Below are positions 28,087-37,628 of a DNA stretch of 64,000 bases, piece by piece (the first letter of the stretch is position 1; the number at the start of each line of letters is the position of its first letter). The notes beneath the pieces were generated by a model. The model was not told the origin of the DNA. It ran no database searches and saw only the letters and a list, made by a program, of their open reading frames with translations. The stretch lies in the NCBI GenBank assembly GCA_902583575.1, contig CACHWY010000001.1, positions 86,001 through 150,000 on the forward strand, given 5' to 3'. Position numbers and translations under genes: made by a program. The stretch comes from an uncultured SAR86 cluster bacterium (lineage in GTDB: Bacteria; Pseudomonadota; Gammaproteobacteria; Magnimaribacterales; D2472).

Positions 28087-29247
28087 ATGCATCAGAGTTC
28101 ACAAGGCATATATAAAAAAAATATTCTTTTTAAAAGCTTGAATGCCGAAGTTTTAAAATCCACCCTAGGAATTTTAACAATTTTCTTCTTTTTAGTTATT
28201 GGCTCAAGATTTGTAGGTTACTTTGAACAAGCTGCAGAAGGAGCTATTAATCCAAATTTAGTATATAAAATTGTTGCTTTACGGTTTCCAGATTTTATAA
28301 CTTTACTTATACCGCTATCTTTTTTCTTGGGTGTGGTGGTTAGTATTAGTAGACTTTATGTTGATAGAGAAATTTATGGATATTTCTCAATTGGACTATC
28401 TCGAAATGATTTAATTAAGTTTTTAATCCCACAATCAACGATTTTCTTTTTTATTACGTTGATTTTGAGTATGTATATTGCTCCTTACACAAAAGAGCTA
28501 TCAAAAGAATTAGTTTCCATAGACTCTTTTGAGGAGCAATTAGAATCCATTAGACCCAAAGAACTTTTTTCATTTAATGAAAAAGATAATTTTATATATG
28601 CTGAAGATAAAGACGGTAATTCTATAGAAGATTTAGTTATATATGTTACTAATAAAAATACTTCCTCATTTATTCTTGCTAAAGAATTAAATTATCAAAA
28701 AAAAGATAAATCGATAATATTAAATTTTAACGAAGGATCAGTTTATCAGGATATTTTTCATGACAAATCTATACTAACATCTCAATTTGGTAGTCTAAAA
28801 ATTCCCATAACCAATGATTTAAAAACTATATCAGGATTATCTTTATCTAAGTTGTTTGATTTTTCTGCAAAATCATCAAAGTCTGAAATGTATTGGAATA
28901 TTTCTATACCAATAACAATTTTTATTTTATTAATCATCGGAGTGTATTTATCAAAAGTTGACCCAAGGCAGGGGAGGTTATCAGTATTGTTGCCAGCTAT
29001 ATTCGTTTATATTTTGTATTTAAGTTTATTAATTTTAGGAAGGGAGTCATTTGATAGCGAAGTTTCTAATAGCCATTTGTACATATGGTATGTACATTTA
29101 TTCTTTATTATTTTTGCAGTCTTTTTAATATTTAAGAATAATCTTATTAGCATATCCAGTTTCTTAGATTCATTTAAAAGAAAAAATTATTTAAGAATAG
29201 CTTTATTTATTTTTATCACTCTAATCTTTTTCTGGATAGTAAGATGA
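28087..29247 (+). CDS. lptF: LPS export permease LptF
   Basis: One of the two transmembrane partners of LptB that extract lipopolysaccharide from the inner membrane and push it to LptC. A hydrophobic N-terminal block and about three C-terminal helices flank a large periplasmic domain (residues about 125-270). The N-terminal KSLNAEVLKSTLGILTIFF and RFVGYFEQAAEG resemble the LptF family. Length 386. It overlaps lptG by four bases (ATGA), so the two are co-translated. Confidence 0.93.
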   Translation: MHQSSQGIYKKNILFKSLNAEVLKSTLGILTIFFFLVIGSRFVGYFEQAAEGAINPNLVYKIVALRFPDFITLLIPLSFFLGVVVSISRLYVDREIYGYFSIGLSRNDLIKFLIPQSTIFFFITLILSMYIAPYTKELSKELVSIDSFEEQLESIRPKELFSFNEKDNFIYAEDKDGNSIEDLVIYVTNKNTSSFILAKELNYQKKDKSIILNFNEGSVYQDIFHDKSILTSQFGSLKIPITNDLKTISGLSLSKLFDFSAKSSKSEMYWNISIPITIFILLIIGVYLSKVDPRQGRLSVLLPAIFVYILYLSLLILGRESFDSEVSNSHLYIWYVHLFFIIFAVFLIFKNNLISISSFLDSFKRKNYLRIALFIFITLIFFWIVR

Positions 29248-30293
29248 TCAAGATATTTAATATATACCTAATAAAGCGTTCTTTTTATTTTTCATTCTTT
29301 ATATTAATTATGTTTGGGGTATTAGATTCAATATTTATTTTTATATCAGAGTTAGAAAATATTTCTAATAAATACAACGTATTAAATATTTTTAAATATG
29401 TATTAAATTCAATGCCTCATAGACTGATTGATTTTATAGATGGTGCATGTTTATTGGGGGTAATGATATCTTTGGGGATATCACATCAAGAGGGAAATCT
29501 AAATGTTCTCAGATCATCCGGCAGATCACCTCTAAGTATTATATTTATTAGCTCAATAGGAGCATTAATATTATCCCTGTCATTAATAATTTTAGATGAA
29601 GTATGGTTCCAAAAAATCTATTTAAATTCAAAAGTAAACAAAAGTATCCTAATTGAAGGGAATGCATCTCCTAATGAAATTAAGTGGATAAAATACAACG
29701 AATCATTTCTGAGTTTTGAAAATATTATTGATGATGAGCTTTATAAAGTTAGATTTATTAAAACAAAAAATAAACAGATAGAGCATTATATTAAATCTGA
29801 TACCGCTACCATCAATAAGGAGAAGATATTCTTTGATGCTGACTTTCAAATAAAAAGTTTTAACGGTAATAAAAATTTTATTGATTCTGAAATTTTTGAG
29901 ATCCCTATTCAGTCGAAAATATCATTTAAAAATATTGATCATATAAAATTAAGAGATATACAGGGATATAGAAAAGTATTTTCTAACAGCTCACTAAAGA
30001 AAGATATTCTTTACAAGAAACACTTAGATAAAGCATTTTATAAAAAGGTTTTATTACCATTTTCAATACTGGTGTTAGTAATTTATTTTGGGTCATTAAT
30101 TTTTACATCTTTAAGAGATTCAACCCTTGGAGGTCGTATAGTAGTCGCTGTAATAGGGGCCTTTATTTATAAATTAATTCAAGATTTATCTATAGGGGTG
30201 TTTATATCTTATGGATTGCCGGTATTAATAGGTGTATTAATCCCCTCAATTATTTTGATTGCTTTTAGCATTTTTTCTTATAAAAAAATTTAA
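29244..30293 (+). CDS. lptG: LPS export permease LptG
   Basis: Second permease of the LptB2FG exporter. The layout matches LptF: N-terminal helices, a periplasmic domain at about residues 120-265, then three helices. LRSSGRSPLSIIFIS after the second helix matches the coupling-helix region that contacts LptB. Length 349 (E. coli 360). Its stop shares TTAA (30290-30293) with the stop of the convergent RDD gene. Confidence 0.93.
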   Translation: MIKIFNIYLIKRSFYFSFFILIMFGVLDSIFIFISELENISNKYNVLNIFKYVLNSMPHRLIDFIDGACLLGVMISLGISHQEGNLNVLRSSGRSPLSIIFISSIGALILSLSLIILDEVWFQKIYLNSKVNKSILIEGNASPNEIKWIKYNESFLSFENIIDDELYKVRFIKTKNKQIEHYIKSDTATINKEKIFFDADFQIKSFNGNKNFIDSEIFEIPIQSKISFKNIDHIKLRDIQGYRKVFSNSSLKKDILYKKHLDKAFYKKVLLPFSILVLVIYFGSLIFTSLRDSTLGGRIVVAVIGAFIYKLIQDLSIGVFISYGLPVLIGVLIPSIILIAFSIFSYKKI

Positions 30294-30700
30294 ATTTTAC
30301 GATAAGAGGTTTTCGATGCCATATCGCTTAATGAGAGATTTTCATTAGAAAAGTAAATCAATAATAAGGGCAATCCAGCAAGAAAAAATGTGACTAAATT
30401 GAATAAAAACCTAATCGTTGTTTGTAATAGGCTTAACTTTTTGTTATCTAAACTATATATTTCAAATTTCCATACAGCCATTCCTAGAGTCTTACCACCA
30501 TGGATCCAAAAAAAACTATAAAAGCCCCATGTGCTAATAGAAACTAAGCATAATCCAACCCAAGGATTTAGAATTTCGCCTCCGTTAACCCAGAGCGCTA
30601 ATGAGCCTACTCCAAACCAGACACCCAATAAAAGAAATAAGTCATATACGGTAGCTAAAATCCTCTTAAGTGGAAATACGATGTATGATTTATCATTCAT
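30290..30700 (-). CDS. RDD family membrane protein
   Basis: Small integral membrane protein of 136 residues with about three hydrophobic segments (residues about 15-35, 43-65 and 100-120). The start of the first carries the conserved Arg and Asp of the RDD family (LKRILATVYDLFLLLG). GKTLGMAVWKFEIYS is the second family motif. Function is unknown for most members; some have been linked to ion or osmotic homeostasis. It is divergent from the peptide transporter gene, with 39 bases between. Confidence 0.85.
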   Translation of the reverse strand: MNDKSYIVFPLKRILATVYDLFLLLGVWFGVGSLALWVNGGEILNPWVGLCLVSISTWGFYSFFWIHGGKTLGMAVWKFEIYSLDNKKLSLLQTTIRFLFNLVTFFLAGLPLLLIYFSNENLSLSDMASKTSYRKI

Positions 30701-30702
30701 TT

Positions 30703-30711
30703 TGGTATAGT
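30703..30711 (+). promoter_or_regulatory. Candidate extended -10 promoter of the POT transporter gene
   Basis: TGGTATAGT fits an extended -10 element in the 39-base gap between the divergent RDD and POT genes. A start near 30718 would leave a leader of about 22 bases. No convincing -35 is visible. Confidence 0.35.
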
Positions 30712-30739
30712 ACTAAATTATTAAAAAAAATAAATTGCT

Positions 30740-32215
30740 ATGAATACAACTTCTGACTTTTTAGGCCATCCAAAAGGCTTATTCGTATGTTTTGCTACAG
30801 AAATGTGGGAAAGATTTTCATATTATGGAATGAGAGCGCTCCTAATTCTTTACTTAACCAAACATTGGGAATTTACAGATGCAACAAGTTATTTAATTTA
30901 TGGGGCATATACTTCTTTAGTTTATATCATGCCAGTTTTTGGTGGCATGTTAGCTGATCAGATTTTAGGTTCAAAAAAAGCAGTCACTTATGGAGCAATA
31001 CTCTTAGTTTTTGGTCATTTAGGGATGACAGTCGAAAGTAGCGAGCAAATATTTTATTTATCACTTGCTTTAATTGTATCTGGAGTTGGATTCTTAAAGC
31101 CAAATATTTCTACCATGGTTGGAGCATTATATAAGGAGGGTGATCCAAGACGAGATTCTGGTTTCACTATTTTTTATATGGGTATAAATATAGGCGCATT
31201 CACAGCAACTCTTTTATGTGGCTACTTAGGAGAACAAGTGGGGTGGGCTTATGGATTTGGCGCTGCCGGAATTGGAATGTTGTTTGGCTTAATAATTTTT
31301 TTATGGGGTCAAAAATATCTTGAAGGTCTTGCAGAACCTCCATCTAACAAGTACTTAGAAAAGATGAATGGAATAAGTTATGAATATTGGGCTTATATAT
31401 CAGGCATTTTTATGGTTTTGGTAACATGGTTTCTTGTTCAAAACTCACAACTTGTAGGACAACTTTTAGGAGGTTTTGGCGTAATATTTATTGGAGCATG
31501 GTTATTATATGCATTATTTAAATGTGATCCTGAAGAGAGAGATCGATTAATAGTTGTAGGCATATTAATTTTATTCTCATTAATTTTTTGGGCACTCTTT
31601 GAACAAGCTGGCTCATCTTTAAATATCCTCACTGATAGAGGAGTTGATAGAGTCATTTTTGGTTGGGAAGTTCCAGCATCTATGTTCCAATCCTTGAATG
31701 CAGGCTTTATTTTTACTATAGCCCCTTTATTTGCTATGTTATGGATAGCCCTTGCAAAAAGAAATATGGAGCCCTCTACGCCAATTAAGTTTTCAATTGG
31801 TATTGTTTTTGTTGGATTAGGATTTTTAGCACTGGTCTATGGTATGAAATCTTCTGAAGGTCTTCAAACCGGGATCTTTTGGATAATATTAATTTATCTG
31901 TTACACACTTTAGGAGAATTATGTCTATCTCCTGTTGGACTATCATCAGTAACTAAATTATCACCACAAAGAATTGTTGGATTTATGATGGGGATGTGGT
32001 TTTTTGCGTCTGCAGCCGGAAATTATGTAGCTGGATTAATTGCTAGAGCTACAGCAGCAGAGTCATCTGGAGGGTCAGGAGATGTTTTCAGTCTTGCTCA
32101 AAAACAATCATTTATGGATGTTTATACTGATGTGGGGCTAATGGCGATAGGCTGTGGGATATTCTTGGCAGTTATTACTCCCCTTCTAAAAAAATTAATG
32201 CATGGCGCCAATTAA
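30740..32215 (+). CDS. Proton-dependent oligopeptide transporter (POT/PTR2 family)
   Basis: Inner membrane symporter taking up di- and tripeptides with protons. The N-terminal signature EMWERFSYYGMRALLILYL contains the proton-coupling ExxERFxYYG motif in helix 1. FYMGINIGAFTATLLCGYLG and ELCLSPVGLSSVTKLSP are the later family motifs. About 14 hydrophobic segments are expected in 491 residues. Peptide uptake suits a marine heterotroph and would feed cytoplasmic peptidases such as PepA and Map, although no operon joins them. Confidence 0.93.
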   Translation: MNTTSDFLGHPKGLFVCFATEMWERFSYYGMRALLILYLTKHWEFTDATSYLIYGAYTSLVYIMPVFGGMLADQILGSKKAVTYGAILLVFGHLGMTVESSEQIFYLSLALIVSGVGFLKPNISTMVGALYKEGDPRRDSGFTIFYMGINIGAFTATLLCGYLGEQVGWAYGFGAAGIGMLFGLIIFLWGQKYLEGLAEPPSNKYLEKMNGISYEYWAYISGIFMVLVTWFLVQNSQLVGQLLGGFGVIFIGAWLLYALFKCDPEERDRLIVVGILILFSLIFWALFEQAGSSLNILTDRGVDRVIFGWEVPASMFQSLNAGFIFTIAPLFAMLWIALAKRNMEPSTPIKFSIGIVFVGLGFLALVYGMKSSEGLQTGIFWIILIYLLHTLGELCLSPVGLSSVTKLSPQRIVGFMMGMWFFASAAGNYVAGLIARATAAESSGGSGDVFSLAQKQSFMDVYTDVGLMAIGCGIFLAVITPLLKKLMHGAN

Positions 32216-32330
32216 AAAGAAAAGTAACCCTGTTAAGAAAAATATGGATAAATTTCATAAGCCTAAAACTCATAAAGATAAAACAAAATATGATAGAAAG
32301 AAAAGATCTAAAGATTTTGATTCAGATTGA
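32202..32330 (+). CDS. Small lysine-rich basic protein, unknown function
   Basis: An ATG at 32202 opens a 42-residue frame that overlaps the end of the POT gene by 14 bases and the 3' end of convergent dapE by 23 bases. It reads MAPIKKKSNPVKKNMDKFHK, then a segment rich in Lys, Asp and Thr, and ends KDFDSD. About 40 percent of residues are Lys or Arg and there is no hydrophobic stretch, so it is probably disordered and could bind nucleic acid or ribosomes. The NPVxKNMxKF pattern resembles short uncharacterised proteins I have seen in gammaproteobacteria, but I cannot name a family with certainty. Confidence 0.55.
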   Translation: MAPIKKKSNPVKKNMDKFHKPKTHKDKTKYDRKKRSKDFDSD

Positions 32331-33435
32331 TTAAAATTTTTTTATAAATATCTTTAAGAGTCCACAGTTCACTAATTTTTATGTGCTCATCTATTTGGTG
32401 AATCGATTTATTGACAGGACCTAGCTCAACAATCTCAGTATCCATTTTTGCAACAAAACGTCCATCAGAGGTACCACCTTTTGCGTTTAACTCAGGCCTA
32501 TAACCAGTTATTTCTTCAGTTGAATTGGTGACAATATTTTTAAAAAAATTATTTTCTGTATAGTAAGGATGCCCATTTAAGTCCCAATTTAAATCATAAT
32601 TTAGCTTTAGCTCATCAAGTATTGATTCAAAATCAGATTTGAGGCTTTCTTCATTAGATTCGGGTGAAAATCTAAAATTAAATATTATTTCAAGTTCTCC
32701 TGGGACTACATTATGAGCTCCAGTACCACCATTAATATTAGAAATTTGGAAACTGGTTGGATCAAAGTCAGCATTCCCATTATCCCAAATTTTATTATTT
32801 AATTTTGAAATCAAGTCACCTGATAAGAGAATTGGATTAACAATTTTTTCTGGATATGCGATATGTCCCTGTTTCCCTAGTATTTTTAAATGACCCCCAA
32901 GAGAACCTCTTCTTCCAATTCTTGCACAGTCAGCTACTTTTTCAGTTGAAGTTGGCTCACCTACAAGACAAAAATCTATAATTTCATTGTCTATTATCAT
33001 TTTCTCTATAATTTTATCTATAAATCCATCATTAGCAGTGCCTTCTTCATTTGATGTTAATAAGATTGCTAATCTAAAATTCAAATCATTATTAGAGTCA
33101 AGAAACTCTTTTGAAGATTCAATGAAAGCTGCAATAGAAGCTTTCATATCTGCCGTTCCTCTTCCATATAGAAGGTCTCCATCAATAGTTGCTGAAAAGG
33201 GTGGGTATTTCCATTTATCCTCTGGACCAGTTGGAACGACGTCAGTATGACCTAAAAAACAAAAAAGTTTTCCTTTGTCACCAATAGTTGCATAAAGATT
33301 TTCTACATTAAGATAATTAATCCTTTCACATTTAAAATTTAAATCAATTAATTCTTTTTCAATAATATCAAAACAACCCATGTCTTTTGGTGATAAAGAT
33401 TTAATTTGAATTAGCTTTTGAAGTAGTTCAATCAT
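32308..33435 (-). CDS. dapE: Succinyl-diaminopimelate desuccinylase
   Basis: M20-family dizinc hydrolase releasing succinate to give LL-diaminopimelate. The metal-binding signatures are FLGHTDVVPTGPEDKW and YGRGTADMKAS, with the catalytic and metal glutamates in LLTSNEEGTA and VGEPTS; the C-terminal KGGTSDGRF is typical. An upstream in-frame ATG at 33453 would overlap dapD by 26 bases. I prefer the ATG at 33435, which overlaps by eight, gives 375 residues like E. coli DapE, and starts MIELLQKLIQIKSLSP as the family does. The gene lies in map-glnD-dapD-dapE. Confidence 0.95.
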   Translation of the reverse strand: MIELLQKLIQIKSLSPKDMGCFDIIEKELIDLNFKCERINYLNVENLYATIGDKGKLFCFLGHTDVVPTGPEDKWKYPPFSATIDGDLLYGRGTADMKASIAAFIESSKEFLDSNNDLNFRLAILLTSNEEGTANDGFIDKIIEKMIIDNEIIDFCLVGEPTSTEKVADCARIGRRGSLGGHLKILGKQGHIAYPEKIVNPILLSGDLISKLNNKIWDNGNADFDPTSFQISNINGGTGAHNVVPGELEIIFNFRFSPESNEESLKSDFESILDELKLNYDLNWDLNGHPYYTENNFFKNIVTNSTEEITGYRPELNAKGGTSDGRFVAKMDTEIVELGPVNKSIHQIDEHIKISELWTLKDIYKKILINLNQNL

Positions 33436-34330
33436 TATTATGTAGCTCTTCATTAAGCTTTATAGATTTTTTATTTTCCTTTGCTAAGACTTTACCAGTC
33501 AATGAGTCTCTTAAAAATACAAGATTTGAATGTCCAGAAATTTCAGAAGCTTTTTTTATCTTTCCTTTACCATCGTTTAGATGTACTTTAGTTCCAGCAG
33601 TTAAATATAATCCTGCTTCAACTGTACAGTTATCTCCTAAGGAAATGCCAAGACCAGAATTTGCTCCTAAAAGACAATTTTCTCCAATAGAGATTTTGAC
33701 GTTGTTTCCTCCTGATAATGTTCCCATTGTGCTAGAGCCACCTCCAAGGTCAGAGTTATTTCCAATAACCACACCAGCTGATATTCTTCCTTCTATCATT
33801 GCTTTGCCTAATGTGCCAGCATTAAAATTTACAAAACCCTCATGCATAATTGTTGTTCCTTCGCTTAAATATGCTCCAAGTCTAACTCTTGATGCGTCGG
33901 CAATTCTGACATTTTTAGGAATAATATAATCAGTTAGGCAAGGAAATTTATCTATTGATCTAATAAAGATATTATTTTTTCCATATTTTGATTCTTGCAA
34001 TTTTAGATCTATATCATCAATACCAATAGGACCTATATTTGTCCACGCGACGTTAGGAAGGCAGTCAAATAATCCATCAAGATTTATTGAATTAGGCATA
34101 ACTAACTTATAAGAAAGAAGATGGAGTTTTAAATAGGCTTCTTGAACGTTCTCTATTGGTCTATTTAAGTCTTCTTGAGTGCATTCAATTATTATTTCTT
34201 TATCATTACTATTTATGTTCTTGATTTCATTGTTTATTTTTTTATTACCAAATTCTATGTTTGGATAAAATACATCCAAAATATCACCATTGGATGATTT
34301 CTTTGCTATTCCTATTGCTTTAATATTCAT
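33428..34330 (-). CDS. dapD: Tetrahydrodipicolinate N-succinyltransferase, long type
   Basis: Adds succinate from succinyl-CoA to tetrahydrodipicolinate in lysine/DAP synthesis. The 300-residue protein has an N-terminal domain unlike that of E. coli DapD and a C-terminal left-handed beta-helix with VRLGAYLSEGTTIMHEGFVN, NSDLGGGSSTMGTLSGG and LLGANSGLGISLGDNC. This resembles the form in Pseudomonas and actinobacteria rather than the 274-residue enterobacterial form. It sits with dapE of the same route and downstream of glnD. Confidence 0.93.
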   Translation of the reverse strand: MNIKAIGIAKKSSNGDILDVFYPNIEFGNKKINNEIKNINSNDKEIIIECTQEDLNRPIENVQEAYLKLHLLSYKLVMPNSINLDGLFDCLPNVAWTNIGPIGIDDIDLKLQESKYGKNNIFIRSIDKFPCLTDYIIPKNVRIADASRVRLGAYLSEGTTIMHEGFVNFNAGTLGKAMIEGRISAGVVIGNNSDLGGGSSTMGTLSGGNNVKISIGENCLLGANSGLGISLGDNCTVEAGLYLTAGTKVHLNDGKGKIKKASEISGHSNLVFLRDSLTGKVLAKENKKSIKLNEELHNND

Positions 34331-34359
34331 TCTCTAATTATAAAATTAATTTATTTTAT

Positions 34360-36861
34360 TTATACAACTTCTTTTAAAGCTTTAATAATTCCATTTATTT
34401 TGATTTTAGATATTTTTGCTTTATTTTTACCCTCTATTTCAAATGTATCCTCTACTTTATCTCCTAATGTATTAATTCTTGAAGAGAAGATAGACATATC
34501 TTTTTTAAAAAATACTTTGGCAATATCAACAAGAAGTCCAGGCCTGTCAGCTGTTTCTATAGTAATCATATCTCTATCCTTTTCTTTATTGATAGAATGC
34601 GAGATATTTATAATCTTTTCAAAACTTACTTTTTTTATTGGCTTTTTTGGAATTTGAAGTATTTTTGAGAAATCTTTAAAGTTTCTTTTAATTCTTTGTG
34701 CTAATTCTTTTAATTCATCTTTAGTAAAGGGCCTATCATGATGATTGTATTTTGTTATGAATGTATTTGCAGCAAAAGCATTATCTTTTGAAGTAAAGAT
34801 ATTCGCATCAATCACCTCAAGTCCAGAATGCTCTAAAATTCTAGCCATTTTTAAAAAAAGACCCTCCGTATTTTTCACTTTAATAAAAATTTCTATCAAA
34901 TTCTCAAATCTTTTCCTGCATCCAATAATCATGTCTTTATTATTGTTATCTATTATTAGTCTTGCTTGCCATCTTAATGCTTCTGTTGAAATCTTATTGA
35001 AATAATTATTATTAAGCAGATCAAAGTAATTATCTAAAATCTTATGATCTTTCTTCTCGATACTCTTGATTACATTTGTCTTTCGATCTAAAGCAATTTC
35101 TGAAGATACTTGCATAGGCTCTTTATTTATTCTTAGTCTAGTGAGCTTATATAGATCTTTAAGCAATTGATGTTTCCATCCATTCCATAATGCTGGGTTG
35201 GTTGCCCTGATATCATTCACAGTTAATAAATATAAATAATCTAATTTTTCGATTTGTTGTATATTTTTAGCAAACTCTTTAATAGTTCCATTGTCTGATA
35301 TATCTTTCTTCTGTGATATGGATGACATAATTAAATGTTCTTTTACAAGCCAGGAAATTAAATTAGCATCAGTGTCAGACATTCCAATCCTTTTAGCAAA
35401 ATTAAAGCTTGTTTTAGCTCCTATTTTTGAATGATCTCCTCCTTTACCTTTACCTAGATCATGAAATAGACCAGCAATATATAAAATTTCAATTTTAGGA
35501 ATCTTATTTATTAACTCGTGTTCAATTTCGAAACCTTTTTCTTCATGAAGTTTCATTTGTCTCATATTTCTTAAAAGTTTAAAAGTATGTTCATCTACGG
35601 TATAAACATGAAATAGGTCAAATTGCATTTGGCCTACAACTTCTCCAAATTCAGGAATATATTTCTGCAAAATACCTAGATCTTTCATTGTTTTAAGAAT
35701 TGATGACAAATTGTGCTTTGATCTTAATATTTTTAAAAATTGATTAGCAAAAGTTTTATTTTTTCTAAATTGGCTATCAATTAAATTTGCATTTCTTTTT
35801 AATAATGATTTTGTTTCCGTATCTATTAAATTAATTGTTTTATTTTTACCAATTTCAATAAATATTTTAAATATTAATTCTTTGCTCTTACTAAGGTCAG
35901 CTACATTAATTCCAATTTTATTTTTATGTTTGTATATACCTTTGTATTTTTTAAAACTAGATGAATTTATTTCATTAAATTTTTCAAAGACAATATTATT
36001 AAAATGAGATAATACCGATGCCATTTCATAATACCTTTTCATCATTTCTTCAACTTTCTTATTAGTTTTATTTTTTCTTAATTTAGCTAAAGAAGAAATT
36101 TCTAATTGTGTTTCAAAATTTAATCTATTTTCTTTTGATATTATGTTTGTTGCGAATCTTAATGATTGAATAAAATTATACGCGTCAATAGCATTTTTTA
36201 TTTCATCTTTAAAAATATCTGATTCAGATATCTCATTTATTGAATTTAAATCAAAGCAATGCTGCAGTATCCATAAAGCAGTTTGAAAATCCCTTAATGT
36301 GCCAGGTGATTCTTTTAAATTGGGCTCTAGATTATATGCAGTTGAATGAAATTGGCTATGTCTTTCTTTTTGCTCCTGCAGTTTCGTATTAAAAAATTTC
36401 TTTTTATCCCATAAATTTAAAAGAGTATTTGATATTTTCTTATCTATAACATTATTTGTAATAAGAGGTCTTCTAGTTAGATAAGATGTGTATTCTTTGA
36501 CATCCTCCTTAGAGATTTTCTTGATATCTTTTATTGTTCTAACTGAATGCCCGACTTTATATCCTTGATCCCATAAATATGAGATAAATTTTTCTAGATC
36601 TTCATAATTTTTGGTTTTTTTAATTTCTATAATAGATATGTCTACATCTGAACTTGGAAACATTTCTTTTCTTCCAAAACCTCCATTAGCATAAATTACA
36701 AAATTTTTATTGAGATTTAGTTTAATGAAGCTATCTTTGATATCTTTTTCAATAATTGTTGAATAATTATTGAGATATTTATTTATTTTAGAAGGATCAA
36801 GGTAAATATTTGAGAAATCATTAATGAAGTCATTGTTTATTGTTGCAATTTGTTCTTTCAT
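34360..36861 (-). CDS. glnD: Bifunctional PII uridylyltransferase/uridylyl-removing enzyme
   Basis: Senses glutamine and modifies PII proteins to control nitrogen metabolism. The nucleotidyltransferase motif GGFGRKEMFPSSDVDISI is at residues 60-77, the HD hydrolase motif LFHDLGKGKGGDH is in the middle, and two ACT domains (one starting GLFLKMARILEHSGLEVIDA, the other TADRPGLLVDIAKVFF) sense glutamine. Length 833 (E. coli 890). It overlaps map by four bases. Its presence implies PII signalling although glnB is outside the window. Confidence 0.96.
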   Translation of the reverse strand: MKEQIATINNDFINDFSNIYLDPSKINKYLNNYSTIIEKDIKDSFIKLNLNKNFVIYANGGFGRKEMFPSSDVDISIIEIKKTKNYEDLEKFISYLWDQGYKVGHSVRTIKDIKKISKEDVKEYTSYLTRRPLITNNVIDKKISNTLLNLWDKKKFFNTKLQEQKERHSQFHSTAYNLEPNLKESPGTLRDFQTALWILQHCFDLNSINEISESDIFKDEIKNAIDAYNFIQSLRFATNIISKENRLNFETQLEISSLAKLRKNKTNKKVEEMMKRYYEMASVLSHFNNIVFEKFNEINSSSFKKYKGIYKHKNKIGINVADLSKSKELIFKIFIEIGKNKTINLIDTETKSLLKRNANLIDSQFRKNKTFANQFLKILRSKHNLSSILKTMKDLGILQKYIPEFGEVVGQMQFDLFHVYTVDEHTFKLLRNMRQMKLHEEKGFEIEHELINKIPKIEILYIAGLFHDLGKGKGGDHSKIGAKTSFNFAKRIGMSDTDANLISWLVKEHLIMSSISQKKDISDNGTIKEFAKNIQQIEKLDYLYLLTVNDIRATNPALWNGWKHQLLKDLYKLTRLRINKEPMQVSSEIALDRKTNVIKSIEKKDHKILDNYFDLLNNNYFNKISTEALRWQARLIIDNNNKDMIIGCRKRFENLIEIFIKVKNTEGLFLKMARILEHSGLEVIDANIFTSKDNAFAANTFITKYNHHDRPFTKDELKELAQRIKRNFKDFSKILQIPKKPIKKVSFEKIINISHSINKEKDRDMITIETADRPGLLVDIAKVFFKKDMSIFSSRINTLGDKVEDTFEIEGKNKAKISKIKINGIIKALKEVV

Positions 36862-37628
36862 GCAAATTCTTCATTTCTTTTGGTAAGAATTTCCACTCCA
36901 TTTTTCAGAACTGCTATCGTGTGCTCCCACTGAGCAGAGTTTCTCCCATCTTTAGTTACAACAGTCCAACCATCATTTAGAGTTTTACAATACTTTGTTC
37001 CTTGATTAATCATAGGCTCAATCGTAAAACACATTCCCTCCTTGATTTCGATCCCAGTCCCTGCTTTTCCGTAATGAAGGACTTGAGGTTCCTCATGATA
37101 GACCTTTCCTATGCCATGGCCACAATAATCTTCTACTACGCTATAGTGATTTTCCATGGCATGTTTTTGAATGGCATGACCAATGTCCCCTAAATATGCC
37201 CCAGGCTTAACAACTTCTATTCCTTTATAAAGACATTCTTGAGTAACCCTAATTAATCTTTCATTATGGGGCGCACATTTACCTACTAAAAACATTTTAG
37301 AGGTATCACCATGCCATCCATCTTTTATTACAGTAACATCAATGTTTAAAATATCGCCGTTTTTAAGAATCTTGTTATTATTTGGGATACCATGACATAT
37401 AACTTGATTGATGCTTGAGCATATTGTTTTTTCATAGCCTTTGTATCCTATATTTGCTGGAATTGCATTTTGAACATTGACTATATGTTCATAACATAAC
37501 TTATCTAATTTACCTGTTGATATTCCAGGAATAACATATGGAGTTATCATATCCAAAACTTCAGCAGCTAATTTTCCGGCTACTTTCATTTTTTCAATAT
37601 CATTTAAAGATTTTATTGATATTTTCAT
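36858..37628 (-). CDS. map: Methionine aminopeptidase, type I
   Basis: Removes N-terminal methionine from nascent proteins. The five metal ligands are visible: two Asp in NIDVTVIKDGWHGDTSKMF, His in CGHGIGKVYHEEP, Glu in CFTIEPMI and Glu in AQWEHTIAV. Length 256 (E. coli 264). In many gammaproteobacteria map is divergent from rpsB; here it is divergent from carA instead, with rpsB about 35 kb away. Confidence 0.97.
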   Translation of the reverse strand: MKISIKSLNDIEKMKVAGKLAAEVLDMITPYVIPGISTGKLDKLCYEHIVNVQNAIPANIGYKGYEKTICSSINQVICHGIPNNNKILKNGDILNIDVTVIKDGWHGDTSKMFLVGKCAPHNERLIRVTQECLYKGIEVVKPGAYLGDIGHAIQKHAMENHYSVVEDYCGHGIGKVYHEEPQVLHYGKAGTGIEIKEGMCFTIEPMINQGTKYCKTLNDGWTVVTKDGRNSAQWEHTIAVLKNGVEILTKRNEEFA

